Origin: Blastopirellula sediminis
GTDB taxonomy: Bacteria; Planctomycetota; Planctomycetia; Pirellulales; Pirellulaceae
DNA length: 64,000 nt
Direction: 5' to 3'
NCBI RefSeq assembly: GCF_020966755.1
Contig: NZ_JAJKFT010000004.1
Span: 1,302,001-1,366,000 of the forward strand
The position numbers and the translations under genes were made by a program. The first letter of the stretch is position 1; each line of letters starts with the position of its first letter. Below, one piece after another: positions 26,692 to 35,594 of the stretch. The notes beneath the pieces are model-generated. The model searched no databases and was not told the DNA's origin. It was given only the letters and a program-made list of their open reading frames with translations.

Positions 26692-27597
26692 TTACGTCAT
26701 CGAAGCGTCGAAAATGCTCTGAATCGACTTGCCGAGGGTCGCATCGAACTCGGCGTCCGATTGCTGAGCCGAAAGCCCTTCGGCCAAAGCCCGGGAAAAG
26801 CTCGCCACGACGCCGTGATTGCGCCGCAGCAGATCATCCGCTTCGGCCCGCGTGTAGCCGCCCGATAGTGCGACCACTTTCAACACGCGAGGATGTTTGA
26901 CGAAGTCGGCGTAAAAATCGTCGACGCTCGGCAGCGTCAGCTTCAGCATGACGTATTGCCCTTCGGGAAGCTTGTCGAGTTCGGCGGCCAGGCTCGCTTT
27001 CAAAATCGTTTCCGCCTCCGCTTTATCGGGGCAATGGATGTCGACTTCCGGCTCGACGATCGGCACCAGGCCGGCAGCGATGATCTGCCGGGCGACTTCA
27101 AACTGCTGATCGACGACCGCTTGAATGCCCGCCTTGTTGGCGTGCAGGATGACCGAACGCATCTTGGTGCCGAAGACATGCTTGGCGACTGCCCGCTTGA
27201 GCAACTCGTCGAGCCCCGGCATCGGCTTCATCACGCGGACGCCATCTTGCTCTGCGGCCAGACCTTTGTCGACCTTCAGGAAGGGGACGACGTTCTTCTT
27301 TTCCCAGAGGAAATCGGCGGTCGGAATGCCGTCGATGTCGCGATCCATCGTGTTTTCAAATAGGATCGCTCCCAGAATATGCTCGCCGGTGAAAGCGGGG
27401 CTGGTGATGATCCGGGCTCGCATCTGATGAACGAGCGCGAACATCTCGTCGTCACTGGACCAAGCGTCGTCGGTCAACCCGTACGCATGCAGCGCTGTTG
27501 GAGTGCTGCCGCCGCTCTGATCGAGCGCCGCGATGAAGCCGGGCTTCGTCTTGACCTTGTCGAACTGCAACTTGTTACCGGCAAATGTGGTGCTCAT
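26692..27597 (-). CDS. Class I fructose-bisphosphate aldolase
   Basis: A 301-residue bacterial class I aldolase: [16 protein letters not shown] at the N-terminus, [22 protein letters not shown] and VMLKLTLPS (the family's Schiff-base lysine lies in this last segment). It cleaves fructose-1,6-bisphosphate reversibly to DHAP and glyceraldehyde-3-phosphate without metal. The ATG at 27597 is preceded by TTGGAG; an in-frame ATG 12 bases upstream is less likely. It is a single gene. Fructose-6-phosphate made by nagBA would enter this pathway. Confidence 0.9.
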   Translation of the reverse strand: MSTTFAGNKLQFDKVKTKPGFIAALDQSGGSTPTALHAYGLTDDAWSSDDEMFALVHQMRARIITSPAFTGEHILGAILFENTMDRDIDGIPTADFLWEKKNVVPFLKVDKGLAAEQDGVRVMKPMPGLDELLKRAVAKHVFGTKMRSVILHANKAGIQAVVDQQFEVARQIIAAGLVPIVEPEVDIHCPDKAEAETILKASLAAELDKLPEGQYVMLKLTLPSVDDFYADFVKHPRVLKVVALSGGYTRAEADDLLRRNHGVVASFSRALAEGLSAQQSDAEFDATLGKSIQSIFDASMT

Positions 27598-27739
27598 GGC
27601 GGTCTCCAATCAGTCATTCCATGTAGAAGAAACGTCCAGGGCTGCTACTTGTAGTTTAGGACTTTTCGACCCCGCTGTCGTGGGTCGGAGATTCGCTTAA
27701 GAGATTTTTCATCGAACCTGCACGCTGTCGGCGAAAACC

Positions 27740-27854
27740 AACACTAGCCCGCAGCGCAAGCAAGGGAATGCGGTCGCGCCGTCAGAGAAGGGCAGGGCGT
27801 GTTCAAGCGATATGGCCTTGCACATTCCCTCGCTTGCGCTACGGGCTAGTGTTG
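27740..27854. repeat. Palindromic element, family A, complete copy
   Basis: The left arm AACACTAGCCCGCAGCGCAA (27740) is matched by the right arm ending GCGGGCTAGTGTT-like at 27854 (with GCTACGGGC here). The arms are about 32 bases, the spacer about 50. It ends 4 bases before the stop of the leftward gene at 27859. Confidence 0.85.
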
Positions 27855-27858
27855 AGCC

Positions 27859-28452
27859 CTACGCCGCCATCCACCGGCGATACGGTTGGTACCCGTAATA
27901 CTTCGGCGAGTCGTCCAGCCGCACATGTAGCCAAGAGACTCCGGCGCCAGCGGTGCTGAGCCAGACGGGGCGCGTTCCGAGTCGCCGTTTCACTTGTTCG
28001 CCGACCTCCTTCCAAAGCGCCAGTCGCTGCTCTTCGGGCCCTTGCCGAACGAACGCAGCTAGATGACCGTAGGCGTTCTCTTCCGCGATTGGCGTCGGGG
28101 CGATGAGTAGTGCGTCGCGACGGAGATTGGCGAAAGTTGCAACTGTACTGACCGAAGATGCGAAATGCTGGGCGAATTGATGCCGCTCTGGCGGTCTCGC
28201 CAGATTGGGACTATTCAGCACAACGAATTCCCATGGTTTGTCGGTCGTCGCGGCGTCGACCGGCGGCGTTTCCCAGCGAAACGCCGCGTACGGAGCGTCG
28301 GCCAGTTCGGCATTCAGCCAGGCGGCGAACTCGGCGTCTTTACGCAACCGGGAGATCGCCTCGGCGTTGGAAAGCGTTTGCTGCGAGTACCGGACGACGT
28401 AACGTCGGCCGGAGTGACCTGGCAATTCAGAAGTCGCGGCGTTCCATGACAT
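27859..28452 (-). CDS. Conserved hypothetical protein, DUF6940-like
   Basis: A 197-residue soluble protein with the conserved segments YAAFRWETPPV, FEFVVLNSPNLAR-like (WEFVVLNSPNL), ANLRRDALLIAP, YGHLAAFVRQGP and VSWLHVRLDDSPKYYGYQPYR. I recognise this pattern as that of DUF6940 proteins, whose function is unknown. It is transcribed leftward, 38 bases downstream of the DUF1254 gene, possibly with it. Confidence 0.65.
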   Translation of the reverse strand: MSWNAATSELPGHSGRRYVVRYSQQTLSNAEAISRLRKDAEFAAWLNAELADAPYAAFRWETPPVDAATTDKPWEFVVLNSPNLARPPERHQFAQHFASSVSTVATFANLRRDALLIAPTPIAEENAYGHLAAFVRQGPEEQRLALWKEVGEQVKRRLGTRPVWLSTAGAGVSWLHVRLDDSPKYYGYQPYRRWMAA

Positions 28453-28490
28453 AGGCGATCGAACCCTCGCGTTGAAGTAAGCCTTCGCGG

Positions 28491-30011
28491 TTAGTCAGCA
28501 GGATGAATTCCCGGCGGCTGCCACGATCCTTCGCCCGGCGGCAGGATCGACGGCGGCATTTCTTTCGGCCAATAAAGTCGCATCACCATGTAGATCGGGC
28601 CATCCGGCGCCGGCAGCCAGTTCGGCTCTTTCTCTTTGCCCGGCGAATCCTTTTGAATGTAAATCGTCAGCGAACCATCCTCGTTCTTCTGCAAGTTGGG
28701 GAGCATCGGCGAATTGATCAGGTAACGATCGATCGGGTTTTCGATCAGCAGTTGCGTCTTGCCGTCGTACATGGTGATCGACCAAAACGCTTGGACCGGT
28801 GGAAACTCGTCCTTGGCGAAGGTCAGCGTGTAATTGTGCTGACTGCCGTCGAGCGGATTGCCGGCCGCGTCGCTATGCGCCAGCGGATAAGTCGCTTCGA
28901 TCGCATCATTGCCATAGATCCCCGCTTTGGCGGCCGCCGCACGCAGCGCCCAGTCCCCATGGAAGAAATCACGATCGCCGAACGCTGCGCCAATGCTCCA
29001 GCCGTTGATCAGCTTGCCGAACGAGCCGGCCCGCGCCGCGATCTTTTCCATGCCCGACTTCATCGCCGCGGCCAGAGATTCCTTTTGCGCGTCGGTCAGC
29101 TTGTCGACGTCAAACGGTTTGCCCGCTTCGACGCCGATCTTGGCGAACTTCGCCCGCAGGTCCTTTTCCGCTGCGGCCGGACCGGTCGCCGGACAAAGCT
29201 GCAGCACGAAATTCAAATAGGCGAACGGATTCGCTTTGATCGCTTTTTCGTCAACTGCCGGCCAGTCGATTTTCGCCGCTGATTCTGGGGCTGGTTGTTT
29301 CAGGAACGCAGAGAGGGGCTGGGCGTGGTAGCCAGCTTGAACCTCTTTCACGTTTTCCAAATCCGCCGCGTCGAACAACTGCGTACGAATGACGGCCAGC
29401 GAAAAGTCGGTTTCGCACGGAAAGACCTTGTCGATCCCTTCGGGCTTCTCTCCCTGCCAACTTGGTCCGGCGATCATGTAGGTCCCGCCGTCATTGCCGG
29501 TGGTGCGACTGCCGATGTAGCCGTAGTTGAAGGTGTACATGTCGATCAACTGAAACGAGAAGTAGCGTTTCGGATCGATCTTGGGAACGGTGAGCACGAG
29601 CGGTTCGGCTCGCAGGTCGGCGCAAATGAAGGAGTAGGGGGTATCGCTATTCGGCGTCACGACCGCGGTATCTTTGGGCGTATAGACCCGCGCGGTGTTG
29701 AACAACTGATTGATCGGGCACTTGTATTGGCTCGAGTCGGGATTGAGGAAGTATTCGTTCATCACACCATAGTTCATCACCATCGGAAAGCCGTAGATGA
29801 ACGCTTCTTCGGCGATCTCACGATATTCGGCGTCGCTGATCACGGACTCCGTCGCAGCAGGCGGCGCGTCCTTGTCGGCAACCGTCATCTGCGCTTCGTT
29901 GTCGCTTTCGGCCGGCAGAGAGATGACTTTTTCTTCTTCCAGTCCATGGCAGCCGGGCGCAAGACAACTAACCGCGAGCAGGAGGGAAAAAGCAAGCATA
30001 CGCGTGGGCAT
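28491..30011 (-). CDS. DUF1254/DUF1214 lipoprotein
   Basis: About 506 residues with a lipoprotein signal (lipobox LAPGC), an N-terminal DUF1254 domain (EEAFIYGFPMVMNYGVM; TPNSDTPYSFICADLR) and a C-terminal DUF1214 domain (FWSITMYDGKTQLLIENPIDRY). The family is widespread, periplasmic and of unknown function. I chose the ATG at 30011, which places the hydrophobic stretch directly at the start; an ATG at 30032 is an alternative. The frame is open up to 30263 but the added sequence is not protein-like. Confidence 0.85.
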   Translation of the reverse strand: MPTRMLAFSLLLAVSCLAPGCHGLEEEKVISLPAESDNEAQMTVADKDAPPAATESVISDAEYREIAEEAFIYGFPMVMNYGVMNEYFLNPDSSQYKCPINQLFNTARVYTPKDTAVVTPNSDTPYSFICADLRAEPLVLTVPKIDPKRYFSFQLIDMYTFNYGYIGSRTTGNDGGTYMIAGPSWQGEKPEGIDKVFPCETDFSLAVIRTQLFDAADLENVKEVQAGYHAQPLSAFLKQPAPESAAKIDWPAVDEKAIKANPFAYLNFVLQLCPATGPAAAEKDLRAKFAKIGVEAGKPFDVDKLTDAQKESLAAAMKSGMEKIAARAGSFGKLINGWSIGAAFGDRDFFHGDWALRAAAAKAGIYGNDAIEATYPLAHSDAAGNPLDGSQHNYTLTFAKDEFPPVQAFWSITMYDGKTQLLIENPIDRYLINSPMLPNLQKNEDGSLTIYIQKDSPGKEKEPNWLPAPDGPIYMVMRLYWPKEMPPSILPPGEGSWQPPGIHPAD

Positions 30012-30176
30012 GATGGGCGATACTTTCGGCATGGGGGAAAGCGAGAACAACCCGATTGCCCGAGTCGTTTCCCGTATGATACAGGGACTCGCCAAACGCC
30101 GGCAGCAAGTTTCCGGTAAATTCAGCAAATTAAGAATCGAGGAAGGGAGTAAGGAGAAAGGGAGAACCACTCCTTC

Positions 30177-30208
30177 ATGGCCCGCAGCGCCAGCGAGGGA
30201 AATGCGGC
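30177..30208. repeat. Family A palindrome, single arm
   Basis: ATGGCCCGCAGCGCCAGCGA followed by GGGAAATGCGG is a family A arm with one changed base pair region. It stands in the gap between divergent genes, 68 bases ahead of the lipoprotein start; no partner arm is close by. Confidence 0.55.
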
Positions 30209-30275
30209 CGCAAATCGATTCGCTTCGGACTCGAACCAACTTCCCGCTCGAAGCCAAAGCCAAAAGGCGTTCACC

Positions 30276-30713
30276 ATGAACAAAACCAATCCCGACTTCC
30301 TCCCCCGCACGATCCTGGCGTCCCTTTGGGTCTTCAGCATCTTGCTAAGCGGATGCATGCGCGTTCCTCCAACTCCGCTGACCAAAGACGACATCGCCAG
30401 GCTCGAAGCGGCCGAGCTATTTAACCTCGCAATCGAGAAACCAGGAGGCGGTACTGCGCCTCTGACGGATGCGGAAGCGAAAGCGTTTCTGCGCAGCTTG
30501 GCCAGCATCGTGGATACGACGCGTGGAAAGCTGATCGGCAGTCGCCTGCGCTGTATCGTCGTCATGCAGTCAAGCAAAGATCCCCTCTCCTTTTTCGTCT
30601 ACGACGACGGCACGCGGATGATGGTGAGCGTGGAAGGGAGCGTCTTCTTGGTAGAAAGCGATGCGGATCTCCGGAGTTGGTTGGAGCAGCAACTCCCCGC
30701 GGATTCGCCGTAA
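30276..30713 (+). CDS. Small lipoprotein, unknown function
   Basis: A 145-residue protein with lipobox LLSGC (Cys near 27). The mature part has a short helical region and a C-terminal beta-rich segment (KDPLSFFVYDDGTRMMVSVEG). I recognise no family. The frame is open upstream to 30177, but that part is the family A repeat arm, so the ATG at 30276 is preferred. Confidence 0.6.
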   Translation: MNKTNPDFLPRTILASLWVFSILLSGCMRVPPTPLTKDDIARLEAAELFNLAIEKPGGGTAPLTDAEAKAFLRSLASIVDTTRGKLIGSRLRCIVVMQSSKDPLSFFVYDDGTRMMVSVEGSVFLVESDADLRSWLEQQLPADSP

Positions 30714-31150
30714 TCTGGGTAGGGTGCGTCTGGACGCACCGCGAACCTGCCGTTGGATACATTTTCTCCATCGCGTGGCAACGCAATCGGAACCGACATC
30801 GGCGTTCTCGCGAGACCCCGTTTTCCATGGTTCCCGCAGCGTCCCAACGCACTCTACCGCACCAACGTTTTTGCTTGCTCAATTCCCCCGGTTTTTGGTA
30901 AAATCCTCGCATGATGCGGGCGTCTGATCCATCGCCCAGGGCATCCTTTTTTCTTCCCACTTCGGATTGAGCCGAGGTGGTTTGGCGACTGGAAAATGAC
31001 TTCCCAATCGCTACCTTTTTTTTTCGCCGCACGCGTTGCGGCTGCGCTAGACGTATGCGCCGAACTGGCCGGTCGAAAGTCGACGTATCCGATGGTGGCG
31101 GAGAAGCGAAGAATTGGAACGGTCCGGTCCAGTCCGGCCGGCAGCAATCG

Positions 31151-31281
31151 TAGCCCGAGGCGCGAGCCGAGGGAATGTCGAGAAAACAATCGACGAGAGT
31201 CCACGGCACTGTGGGCGGAGATTGGGATGGAGGCATTCTGGGGTCGCGAAACGCTTTCCCTCGGCTCGCGCCTCGGGCTAG
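31151..31281. repeat. Family A palindrome, GAGGCGCG subtype, complete pair
   Basis: TAGCCCGAGGCGCGAGCCGA (31151) continues GGGAATG, and its reverse complement lies at 31253-31281 (CTTTCCCTCGGCTCGCGCC then TCGGGCTAG). Relative to the main subtype, GCAGCGCAAGC is replaced by GAGGCGCGAGC while TAGCCC and GGGAATG are kept. Confidence 0.8.
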
Positions 31282-31306
31282 TTTTGCCCTGCGGAGAAAA
31301 ATGTCA

Positions 31307-31553
31307 CGGTCCAGTCCACTGGGTGAGGAAAAAAAATGCGCTGCGGTCCAGTCCACTCACAGGCGATCGCTGATCGGTTGGCGACTGGGCCGGTAACAAA
31401 AAAATGCGCTTCGCGGTCCAGTCCAATCGGTGACGAAAAAAAACGAAGCGTTGCGGTCCACATGATAGGAGGACAGGCGGGGCTGGGTAAGATTGCGAGC
31501 CGGTTTGGGGTGAGATTGGTCAGCGCAAAAAAAAACGCGCGGTCCAGTCCACT
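31307..31553. repeat. Cluster of CGGTCCAGTCCACT repeats preceded by A-tracts
   Basis: CGGTCCAGTCCACT or a close variant occurs at 31307, 31344, 31414, 31454 (partial) and 31540, each preceded within about 15 bases by a run of 5 to 9 A residues and often ATGCGCT. A related GGTCCAGTCCGG lies near 31126. Intervals of 37, 70, 40 and 86 bases are irregular. Confidence 0.8.
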
Positions 31554-31557
31554 CCGC

Positions 31558-31646
31558 CCGTAGGGTCCGCTGTGCGGACCATGGGAAGCGGTTGCGAGTT
31601 GGCCAATTCGTTCGGCGGGGCGCGGTCCGCACAGCGGACCCTACGG
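31558..31646. repeat. 23-bp perfect inverted repeat
   Basis: CCGTAGGGTCCGCTGTGCGG plus ACC (31558-31580) is the exact reverse complement of 31624-31646. Each arm also contains its own palindrome, GGTCCGC/GCGGACC. The 43-base spacer is unrelated. Confidence 0.85.
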
Positions 31647-31736
31647 AAGATGTGCGAAAGAATAACTGCGCGGGGTCCGGTCCTATTTTTGACTCGGCCT
31701 GTTTTTGAACTGGCGAAGGCGCTTTGGGACATCCGG

Positions 31737-31766
31737 CCGCATTCCCTTGCTTGCGCTGCGGGCTAC
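31737..31766. repeat. Family A palindrome, single arm
   Basis: CGCATTCCCTTGCTTGCGCT followed by GCGGGCTAC is the right arm of the main family A subtype. It ends 29 bases before the stop of the leftward glycoside hydrolase gene. Confidence 0.65.
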
Positions 31767-31794
31767 GAAGGTTCGGGCGACTGGCGAAGGACGG

Positions 31795-33573
31795 CTACTT
31801 GAACGGCTCGGTGCTGACTTCGATTTCGCCGATGACGAAGGGGACCGATTGTTCAGGGCGGATGGTGATGTCGTTGCCCCACATTTTGGCGAAGCAGGCC
31901 TCTTTGACGTGCCAGACGCCGGTTTGCCAGCCGGGATCGGCCGAGACGCCGAACCAGGTACCGACGTTCCGGTAGGGCGTTCCTCCCTGGGTGTCGGCGA
32001 CTTCATACAACAGATTCATGCCGACGTTGCCAGCGCTAACGCGGCGCACTTTTACGCGAACGTAATAGTCGCGCGTCAGGATGCTGGCGAACGTCGGATG
32101 AACGAAGAGGCTAACGGGATGTCCGATGTCTCCCTGGACGAGCAAGCCGGAGCTGCCGTCGGCGAAGGTGACGGTCGGATAGGCGTCGCGATTAAGCGGA
32201 AAGAGGCCGGCCGTTTCGTCGGCGGCGCCAGCGGAAAAGCGAACCGTTTTCGCTTGGCGGTGGTCGCCTCCCCAGGGGAAGTTTTGTGCGGCGTTCGCCT
32301 TCGCTTGGCTGACCAAGGTGGGCGACAGCGAAGTGATGAGGAGCGGAGCGTTGGTCAAGGTGAGTTTTTCGCCTGCCTCGAAGCGGCGGAGGCGCCCGGT
32401 GATCGGATCAGCGACGACGACCATGGTGGGAAAGGTGAGCGTTTGCTCTTCACCGACCGGCGACCAGGCGATCATCAAGTTCGCCTGCGTTCCGGCGAAG
32501 ACAAAGCCGTAACCGGCGCCTTGTTCGCCGAGAGCGAGCCAGCCGAGATATTTCGGTTTGGTCCCCAACTGCGTCGCCAAGGTTTTCAGCGCTGCGTAAG
32601 CGGGACGCGGTTCGCCCGAGCGATTGATCAGGCCGAAGCCTGACTCTTCGCCGTACGGATCTTGCGCTTCGAACCATTGCGTGCGGGCGATCCCCTGGGC
32701 GATCGCCATGGCGTACATCTTGACGAGCGACTGCGCGGCGTCGAGGTCGGTGGTCGGCGTGCGACCGTCCGCGTGAAGCTTGTCGCCGACTTCGCTGATC
32801 CAGATCGGCGCGTCGACTTTGTCAGGGGCCGATTCGGCCAGGATGGTGCGGAGAGTCTGGTTCATCCAGAGAAACGGAATCTCACCATTCTTGCTCCGCA
32901 GTCCGCCGGCGATTTCGTACGGATGAATGCAGAGGTAGTCGAAATGATCGGCGGCGCCGGCGTCGCGCAGCGCCAGAATCGTTTGATGCAGATAGGCCGG
33001 GTCGTAGCTGGCGACGGTCAAACCAACTTGGGCGTCGGGGTTTCCCTTTTTGGCTGCGACGTAGGTGGCCGCCGCGAGCTTGGCGTAGTCGACGGTCGTG
33101 TGGTGGGCGTCATTGAAGCCGCCGTTTCCTTCGTTCCAGACTTCCCAGTAGCGGACGTCACCTTTGTAGTGCGAGACGGCGCCTTCGACAAACTGCGACC
33201 ATGCCGGCAAGTCGTCCATCGGAAACGCGTGGACATATTTCGAGTCAGGAGGAGAACCCATCAAAATTGCGTTGAGCTGCAAATTGTTTTTCTTCGCCGA
33301 CTCGACCAGTTGATCCCCTTCTTTCCAGTTCCACTGATCGAGTTGCGGTTGGAAGGTGCGCCAGCCAGGGAAGAGTCGCACCGACGTAACGCCGGCTGTG
33401 GAAACTTTGGGGAACCACTCGGTGTGATTGCGAAATGCACTGGCCGAAGAACTGACGCCCCATGGTCCGACATCTCCGTCCGGCGACTCGGCCAGGGCAG
33501 GGGAGCAGAAGAGCGAAGCGAACGTGATCGCAAACGCATAAGCGGCGGCGAAGTAGCGGGGCGACAGGAACAA
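31795..33573 (-). CDS. Exported clan-A glycoside hydrolase-like protein
   Basis: About 592 residues: a signal peptide (to about residue 29, ending SPALAES), a (beta/alpha)8 domain with acid/base Glu148 in WEVWNEGNGG and candidate nucleophile Glu261 in WISEVG, as in GH39/GH5-type enzymes, and a C-terminal beta-rich domain. Substrate is unknown. I assign the TTG at 33573 as start because GGAG sits 6 bases ahead of it and it places the signal peptide at the N-terminus; the frame is open to an ATG at 33834, which would put 87 non-signal-like residues in front. Confidence 0.72.
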   Translation of the reverse strand: MFLSPRYFAAAYAFAITFASLFCSPALAESPDGDVGPWGVSSSASAFRNHTEWFPKVSTAGVTSVRLFPGWRTFQPQLDQWNWKEGDQLVESAKKNNLQLNAILMGSPPDSKYVHAFPMDDLPAWSQFVEGAVSHYKGDVRYWEVWNEGNGGFNDAHHTTVDYAKLAAATYVAAKKGNPDAQVGLTVASYDPAYLHQTILALRDAGAADHFDYLCIHPYEIAGGLRSKNGEIPFLWMNQTLRTILAESAPDKVDAPIWISEVGDKLHADGRTPTTDLDAAQSLVKMYAMAIAQGIARTQWFEAQDPYGEESGFGLINRSGEPRPAYAALKTLATQLGTKPKYLGWLALGEQGAGYGFVFAGTQANLMIAWSPVGEEQTLTFPTMVVVADPITGRLRRFEAGEKLTLTNAPLLITSLSPTLVSQAKANAAQNFPWGGDHRQAKTVRFSAGAADETAGLFPLNRDAYPTVTFADGSSGLLVQGDIGHPVSLFVHPTFASILTRDYYVRVKVRRVSAGNVGMNLLYEVADTQGGTPYRNVGTWFGVSADPGWQTGVWHVKEACFAKMWGNDITIRPEQSVPFVIGEIEVSTEPFK

Positions 33574-33949
33574 GCGGGACTCCAGCGTCGATTCTGGGGG
33601 CAATGGCAAAGCGCGTTCTCTATTAAATGTGTTGGCGGCGACGCGAAGGTTTCGGATTTTTCTCGTAACCAATGCGAAAAGAAACGCAATTTGAAGGAGG
33701 AATTTGCATGCGATAAGATTCGAACCTCCGCTCTGCCCGCGGTGGCGCCGGAAATGGGGAACGAATGCCAGTGTTTTGTGCACAATGTTTGGCCAGTAGG
33801 ATGGAAAATACTTCCTGGGCCAGTAAAATCTCATAGATCAACGAGTACAATTGGACGTCATAACGAGGGGCGCCCCCGCTACTTGTCGATCCCACCCCAC
33901 GTTCACCCAACAACGCTCCGTCATTTCACGCCAAAGGAAACTCATTCTC
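33574..33949. other. 376-base gap between divergent genes
   Basis: It should hold the promoters of both the leftward glycoside hydrolase and the rightward Gfo/Idh gene. I see no GATATC-type site, repeat or RNA structure in it that I can support. Confidence 0.5.
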
Positions 33950-35320
33950 ATGGTTAAGTCTGGTCACGCGACACGTCGCCAATTTTTGCAAGGCATGGCC
34001 GCGGCTGGCGCCGCCGGCGCTTTGGTTTCGCCTGCTTCTCTTGTGATGGGCGCCGAGTCGCCGAACGAACGTCCGGTTTTCGCGACCATCGGTCTGCGTA
34101 ACCAAGGTTGGGGCATCACCAGCAAATCGTTGGGCTTGGCCGACTTCGCCGCTTTGGCCGATGTCGACGCCAACGTGTTGGGGACGAACGTCGAGCGCGT
34201 GAAAGAGCGTCAGAAGAAAGCTCCGGACGCTTACAAGGACTACCGCAAGATTCTGGAACGGAACGACATCGACGCGGTCATGATCGCGACCCCGGATCAC
34301 TGGCACACCAAGATCTCGGTCGAAGCGATGCTGGCCGGCAAAGACGTCTACTGCGAAAAGCCGCTGACGCTGACGATCGACGAAGGAAAGCTGATCGAAA
34401 AGATCGTGAAGCAGACCGGTCGCGTCTTCCAGGTCGGCACGATGCAGCGGTCCGAAAGCGATAAACGCTTCTTGCAGGCGATCGCGCTGATTCGCGCCGG
34501 CCGTATCGGCAAGGTGCAGAAGATCACCTGCGGCATCAACGGCACGAGCGGTTCGCCGGAGATTCCGGTCGCTTCGGTTCCGGCCGAATTGGATTGGGAC
34601 TTCTGGCTCGGCCCGGCCCCGAAGGTCGACTATCGCGCGTTGCCGGAAATTCGCCAAGGTTACGGCGGCGGCGTGCCGCTGTACAGCAACTGCCATTACT
34701 CGTTCCGCGAATGGCACGAATACGCCGGCGGCAAGCTGACCGACTGGGGCGCTCACCACGTCGACATCGCCTGCTGGGCGCTGGGCGAAGACGCCAACAG
34801 CCCGAAGAAGATTTCGCCGGTCAGCTATTCGTTGCCGGTCGAATACAAAGACGGCTACCCGTTGGTTCACGATCGTTACAACGTCGCGACGAAATTCAAC
34901 ATCAAAGTGGAGATGCCGAACGACGTCGAACTGACGATCACCAGCGAAGGGGACAACGGCATCCTGTTCGAGGGAACCGACGGCCGCTTCTTCGTCAACC
35001 GCGGCAAGATCGTCGGCGCTCCGGTCGAAGCGTTGGCCACGAACCCGCTGCCGGAAGGCGCCATCGAAGCGGTCTACGGCGGTCCGGTTCCGTCGAACCA
35101 CACCGCGAACTGGATCGAAGCGATGAACGCGCGCAAGCAGCCGATTTCGGACGTCTGGTCGCACAACCGCATGCTCGAGATCTGCCATCTCTCGAACATC
35201 GCGATGCGTCTGGGCCGCGACCTGAACTGGGACGCGTCGAAGCGCGAAATCGTCGGCGACGACCAGGCCAACGCGTTCCTCGCTCGCGAAAGCCGCAAGG
35301 GTTACGAGATCAACATGTAG
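33950..35320 (+). CDS. Tat-exported Gfo/Idh/MocA-family oxidoreductase
   Basis: A 456-residue protein with a twin-arginine leader (ATRRQFLQGMAAAGAAGA), the Rossmann domain (first loop altered to IGLRNQGWG), the EKP motif (DVYCEKPLTLTID near residue 136) and a C-terminal domain with GGKLTDWGAHHVDIACWALG. An exported sugar oxidoreductase is inferred from the family. It is monocistronic, ending at a terminator. It encodes the third such enzyme of the window and its codon use (heavily GCC/GGC/CTG) suggests high expression. Confidence 0.88.
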   Translation: MVKSGHATRRQFLQGMAAAGAAGALVSPASLVMGAESPNERPVFATIGLRNQGWGITSKSLGLADFAALADVDANVLGTNVERVKERQKKAPDAYKDYRKILERNDIDAVMIATPDHWHTKISVEAMLAGKDVYCEKPLTLTIDEGKLIEKIVKQTGRVFQVGTMQRSESDKRFLQAIALIRAGRIGKVQKITCGINGTSGSPEIPVASVPAELDWDFWLGPAPKVDYRALPEIRQGYGGGVPLYSNCHYSFREWHEYAGGKLTDWGAHHVDIACWALGEDANSPKKISPVSYSLPVEYKDGYPLVHDRYNVATKFNIKVEMPNDVELTITSEGDNGILFEGTDGRFFVNRGKIVGAPVEALATNPLPEGAIEAVYGGPVPSNHTANWIEAMNARKQPISDVWSHNRMLEICHLSNIAMRLGRDLNWDASKREIVGDDQANAFLARESRKGYEINM

Positions 35321-35346
35321 TCTTGGACTACCAAAGCTGAACCTTC

Positions 35347-35384
35347 AAAAGAGTCGCTGGCGCGGTTGCGTCAGCGGCTCTTTT
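35347..35384. terminator. Intrinsic terminator after the Gfo/Idh gene
   Basis: AAAAGAGTCGCTGGCGC pairs with GCGTCAGCGGCTCTTTT around GGTT with two mismatches; the T-run and A-run let it act on both strands. Confidence 0.8.
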
Positions 35385-35594
35385 CACGTATTGCCCGCAC
35401 GATCGGCAGAATCGTCGCGACCGCAACAGCACTACGATTTGCGACGTTTGCGGCAGAAAACCGCAAGCAGGAACCCCGTTGTTCTCGAAATGTCGCGTCA
35501 TTAGTGACCTAAGTTTTTGGGCAACAGTTTTGGCCGCTGCGGCGGCGTTCAACTATCCCAAACAGGGCGAGCAATCGCCGTTAGAAGGCACACC

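Larger units (their letters stand above)
30714..31794. other. 1.1-kb repeat-rich gap without a convincing gene
   Basis: Open frames here on both strands are products of the repeats (low-complexity Arg/Ser/Phe-rich translations). The gap holds a perfect 8-bp hairpin GGTGCGTC/GACGCACC at 30723-30740, a family A pair, a cluster of CGGTCCAGTCCACT repeats with A-tracts, a 23-bp inverted repeat and a family A arm. Confidence 0.75.

Noticed and set aside
30562-31356. Leftward open frame (264 codons) in the repeat gap
   Set aside because: Its sequence is composed of translated 14-mer repeats and T-tracts (DWTG..FF) and it overlaps the end of a lipoprotein gene.
31307-31553. Possible CRISPR array
   Set aside because: Repeat is only 14 bases, spacing is irregular (37-86), copies vary, and no cas gene is in the window.
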